From: an uncultured Bacteroides sp. | GTDB lineage: Bacteria > Bacteroidota > Bacteroidia > Bacteroidales > Bacteroidaceae | NCBI GenBank assembly: GCA_900551645.1 | Contig: URWP01000156.1 | Span: 1-6,726, forward strand | Length of the DNA stretch: 6,726 bases | Reading direction: 5' to 3' | Part shown: in pieces, positions 5,890-6,726 of the stretch | Layout: the number at the start of each line of letters is the position of its first letter | Numbering within the stretch: position 1 is the first letter of the stretch | Program-made: the position numbers and the translations under genes | Notes under the pieces: generated by a model | Seen by the model: only the letters and a program-made list of their open reading frames with translations | Database searches by the model: none | Told to the model about the DNA's origin: nothing

Positions 5890-5917
5890 TATCAAATCTA
5901 GTTTAAAAACTGAAGCA

Positions 5918-6625
5918 ATGAAGAAAAAAGTAATGTCATTATTGGTGTTGATGAGCATGTTTTATACGGCTTATGCACAAATTTCAATTATTCCAGAAGT
6001 GGGTTTGGGGGCAAATGCCAGAAGTAATTCCATTCATAAATGGAATCCGAGTCTTAAGGTAGGTGCTTCTGTTGATTTTACACTTTCCAGACATTTTGCT
6101 ATTGAAAGTGGCCTGTTTTACAACTTGAGAACATTTTCTGAAATTTCAGGTACATTCTCGAATAAAAGTGCCATGTGGAGTGAAGATGTAACCGTAAAAC
6201 GCCATCATCTACAGGTCCCTGTCATGGGCAAATTTTTCTGGAATTTGAATGATAGTGGATTGACCTTCTTTTGTGGAGCAGGTATGTATATAGGTGGATA
6301 TGTCAGCAATAATATCTCACGTGAAAGAAATATCCTTTGGATGGACAGTGAAAACGCTGATATATATGAGGCATATGTGGGAGTGGGGTATGATGGCGGC
6401 CATGGACGCTCAAATGATGAAATCTTTAAGGAACGTTATTCGTATGACAAGGGTTTTGACTGGGGAGTCGTAGGAAATATAGGTGTGGAGAAGAATCGTC
6501 TGTTGGTAAAGTTGGGATATGATTTGTCCTTATCAAAGGAAAGTGCTATCGATAAGATTGCTCCAAACTATCATACACTAACCTTGTCGGCAGGATACCG
6601 CTTTGATCTCAATAAATGGTTTTAA
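5918..6625 (+). CDS. Small outer-membrane beta-barrel protein
   Basis: This 235-aa protein has a clear Sec signal peptide, MKKKVMSLLVLMSMFYTAYA, with cleavage expected at AYA/Q21. The mature part alternates polar and hydrophobic or aromatic residues in strands, for example around 45-52 (SLKVGASV), 60-68 (FAIESGLFY), 96-107, 115-128 (LTFFCGAGMYIGGY), 181-190, 194-203 and 218-230. It ends YRFDLNKWF with a terminal Phe, the usual Bam recognition signal. This fits the porin-family/OMP_b-brl barrels of about eight strands common in Bacteroidota. A long acidic, Gly- and Tyr-rich segment (about 130-178) is probably an extracellular loop. Ligand or function cannot be named. I place the start at 5918, not the in-frame ATG at 5834, because the signal peptide begins there and the promoter lies between the two. 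It stands alone, with a terminator-like hairpin 47 nt after the stop. Confidence 0.88.
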   Translation: MKKKVMSLLVLMSMFYTAYAQISIIPEVGLGANARSNSIHKWNPSLKVGASVDFTLSRHFAIESGLFYNLRTFSEISGTFSNKSAMWSEDVTVKRHHLQVPVMGKFFWNLNDSGLTFFCGAGMYIGGYVSNNISRERNILWMDSENADIYEAYVGVGYDGGHGRSNDEIFKERYSYDKGFDWGVVGNIGVEKNRLLVKLGYDLSLSKESAIDKIAPNYHTLTLSAGYRFDLNKWF

Positions 6626-6636
6626 ACAGTGGTTTG

Positions 6637-6656
6637 ATAGAATAATGTAATTCTAT
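6637..6656. repeat. AT-rich inverted repeat after the barrel gene
   Basis: ATAGAAT (6637-6643) and ATTCTAT (6650-6656) are exact inverted copies around a 6-nt loop, 12 nt after the stop codon. With only one G-C pair in the core stem and no T tract, it is a weak hairpin that might protect the mRNA end but is unlikely to terminate by itself. Confidence 0.35.
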
Positions 6657-6672
6657 TATATAGATTAACAAT

Positions 6673-6704
6673 GAGGGTGTGTCAAAATGTCGCATCCTCT
6701 TTTT
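6673..6704 (+). terminator. Rho-independent terminator-like hairpin
   Basis: GAGGGTGTG (6673-6681) pairs with CGCATCCTC (6691-6699) over 9 bp with two G-U pairs and a 9-nt loop, followed by five T (6700-6704). It would end the outer-membrane protein transcript. Similar GAGGGTGTGTCAAAA-type sequences seem familiar from other Bacteroides intergenic regions, but I cannot confirm that here. Confidence 0.75.
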
Positions 6705-6726
6705 CGTTATATATCATTGGTTTCTC

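Larger units (their letters stand above)
5120..5917. other. Long AT-rich gap with structured elements, no large gene
   Basis: About 800 bp separate the ferredoxin terminator from the beta-barrel start. Reading both strands I found only short ORFs. One 53-aa minus-strand ORF (5303-5464) is listed separately as a candidate. Inverted repeats sit at 5451-5466, 5552-5614 and 5805-5835, and the barrel promoter is at 5882-5889. No tRNA, rRNA, CRISPR array or recognisable transposase fragment is seen. The stretch could hold a small RNA, a decayed gene or a regulatory region; sequence alone does not decide. Confidence 0.6.

Noticed and set aside
5893..5900. Minus-strand TAGATTTG as promoter for the small minus-strand ORF
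   Set aside because: The match to TAnnTTTG is exact, but no -33 element lies at the right distance and it would impose a leader of over 400 nt through two hairpins.
5834..5917. In-frame N-terminal extension of the beta-barrel protein from ATG 5834
   Set aside because: It would place 28 residues before a clear signal peptide, start within an inverted repeat and contain the promoter core.

Overview
The window looks like chromosomal DNA from an anaerobic gut-type Bacteroidales (Bacteroides or a close relative). Three things point there. Promoter cores have the Bacteroidota form TAnnTTTG (134-141, 4840-4847, 5882-5889). Secreted proteins carry typical 'AQ' signal-peptide ends. The gene content also fits: a 2[4Fe-4S] ferredoxin, a GH3/serine-hydrolase fusion and a small outer-membrane beta-barrel. 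This placement rests on sequence style and remembered families, not on a database search.

Layout. Positions 1-60 hold a possible leftward promoter for a gene outside the window. A rightward promoter (111-141) leads into a tight three-gene run: a lipoprotein with a 5'-nucleotidase C-terminal domain (172-930), a secreted metallophosphatase with the 5'-nucleotidase N-terminal domain (950-1795), and a 989-aa secreted fusion of a NagZ-type GH3 glucosaminidase with a beta-lactamase-family serine hydrolase (1799-4768). Gaps are 19 and 3 nt, so these three are very probably one operon. A 55-aa ferredoxin follows (4891-5058) with its own promoter and a strong terminator (5088-5119).

Positions 5120-5917 are AT-rich and hold no convincing large gene. 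They do contain a candidate 53-aa minus-strand ORF whose start codon lies in a 16-bp palindrome, a 63-nt imperfect hairpin and a perfect 12-bp inverted repeat. A small outer-membrane beta-barrel protein follows (start 5918, end 6625), then a terminator-like hairpin (6673-6704).

How the genes may work together. The first three products are all exported. The two 5'-nucleotidase halves would together dephosphorylate nucleotides in the periplasm. The third would trim GlcNAc from cell-wall fragments and perhaps cleave the MurNAc-peptide (amide) bond, as NagZ and AmiE do in Bacillus subtilis. The operon therefore looks like a periplasmic salvage module for nucleotides and muropeptides. That role is inferred; the domain calls are well supported. 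I do not see a clear new defence or mobile system here. The least ordinary items are the split, order-reversed 5'-nucleotidase and the structured gap before the barrel gene.
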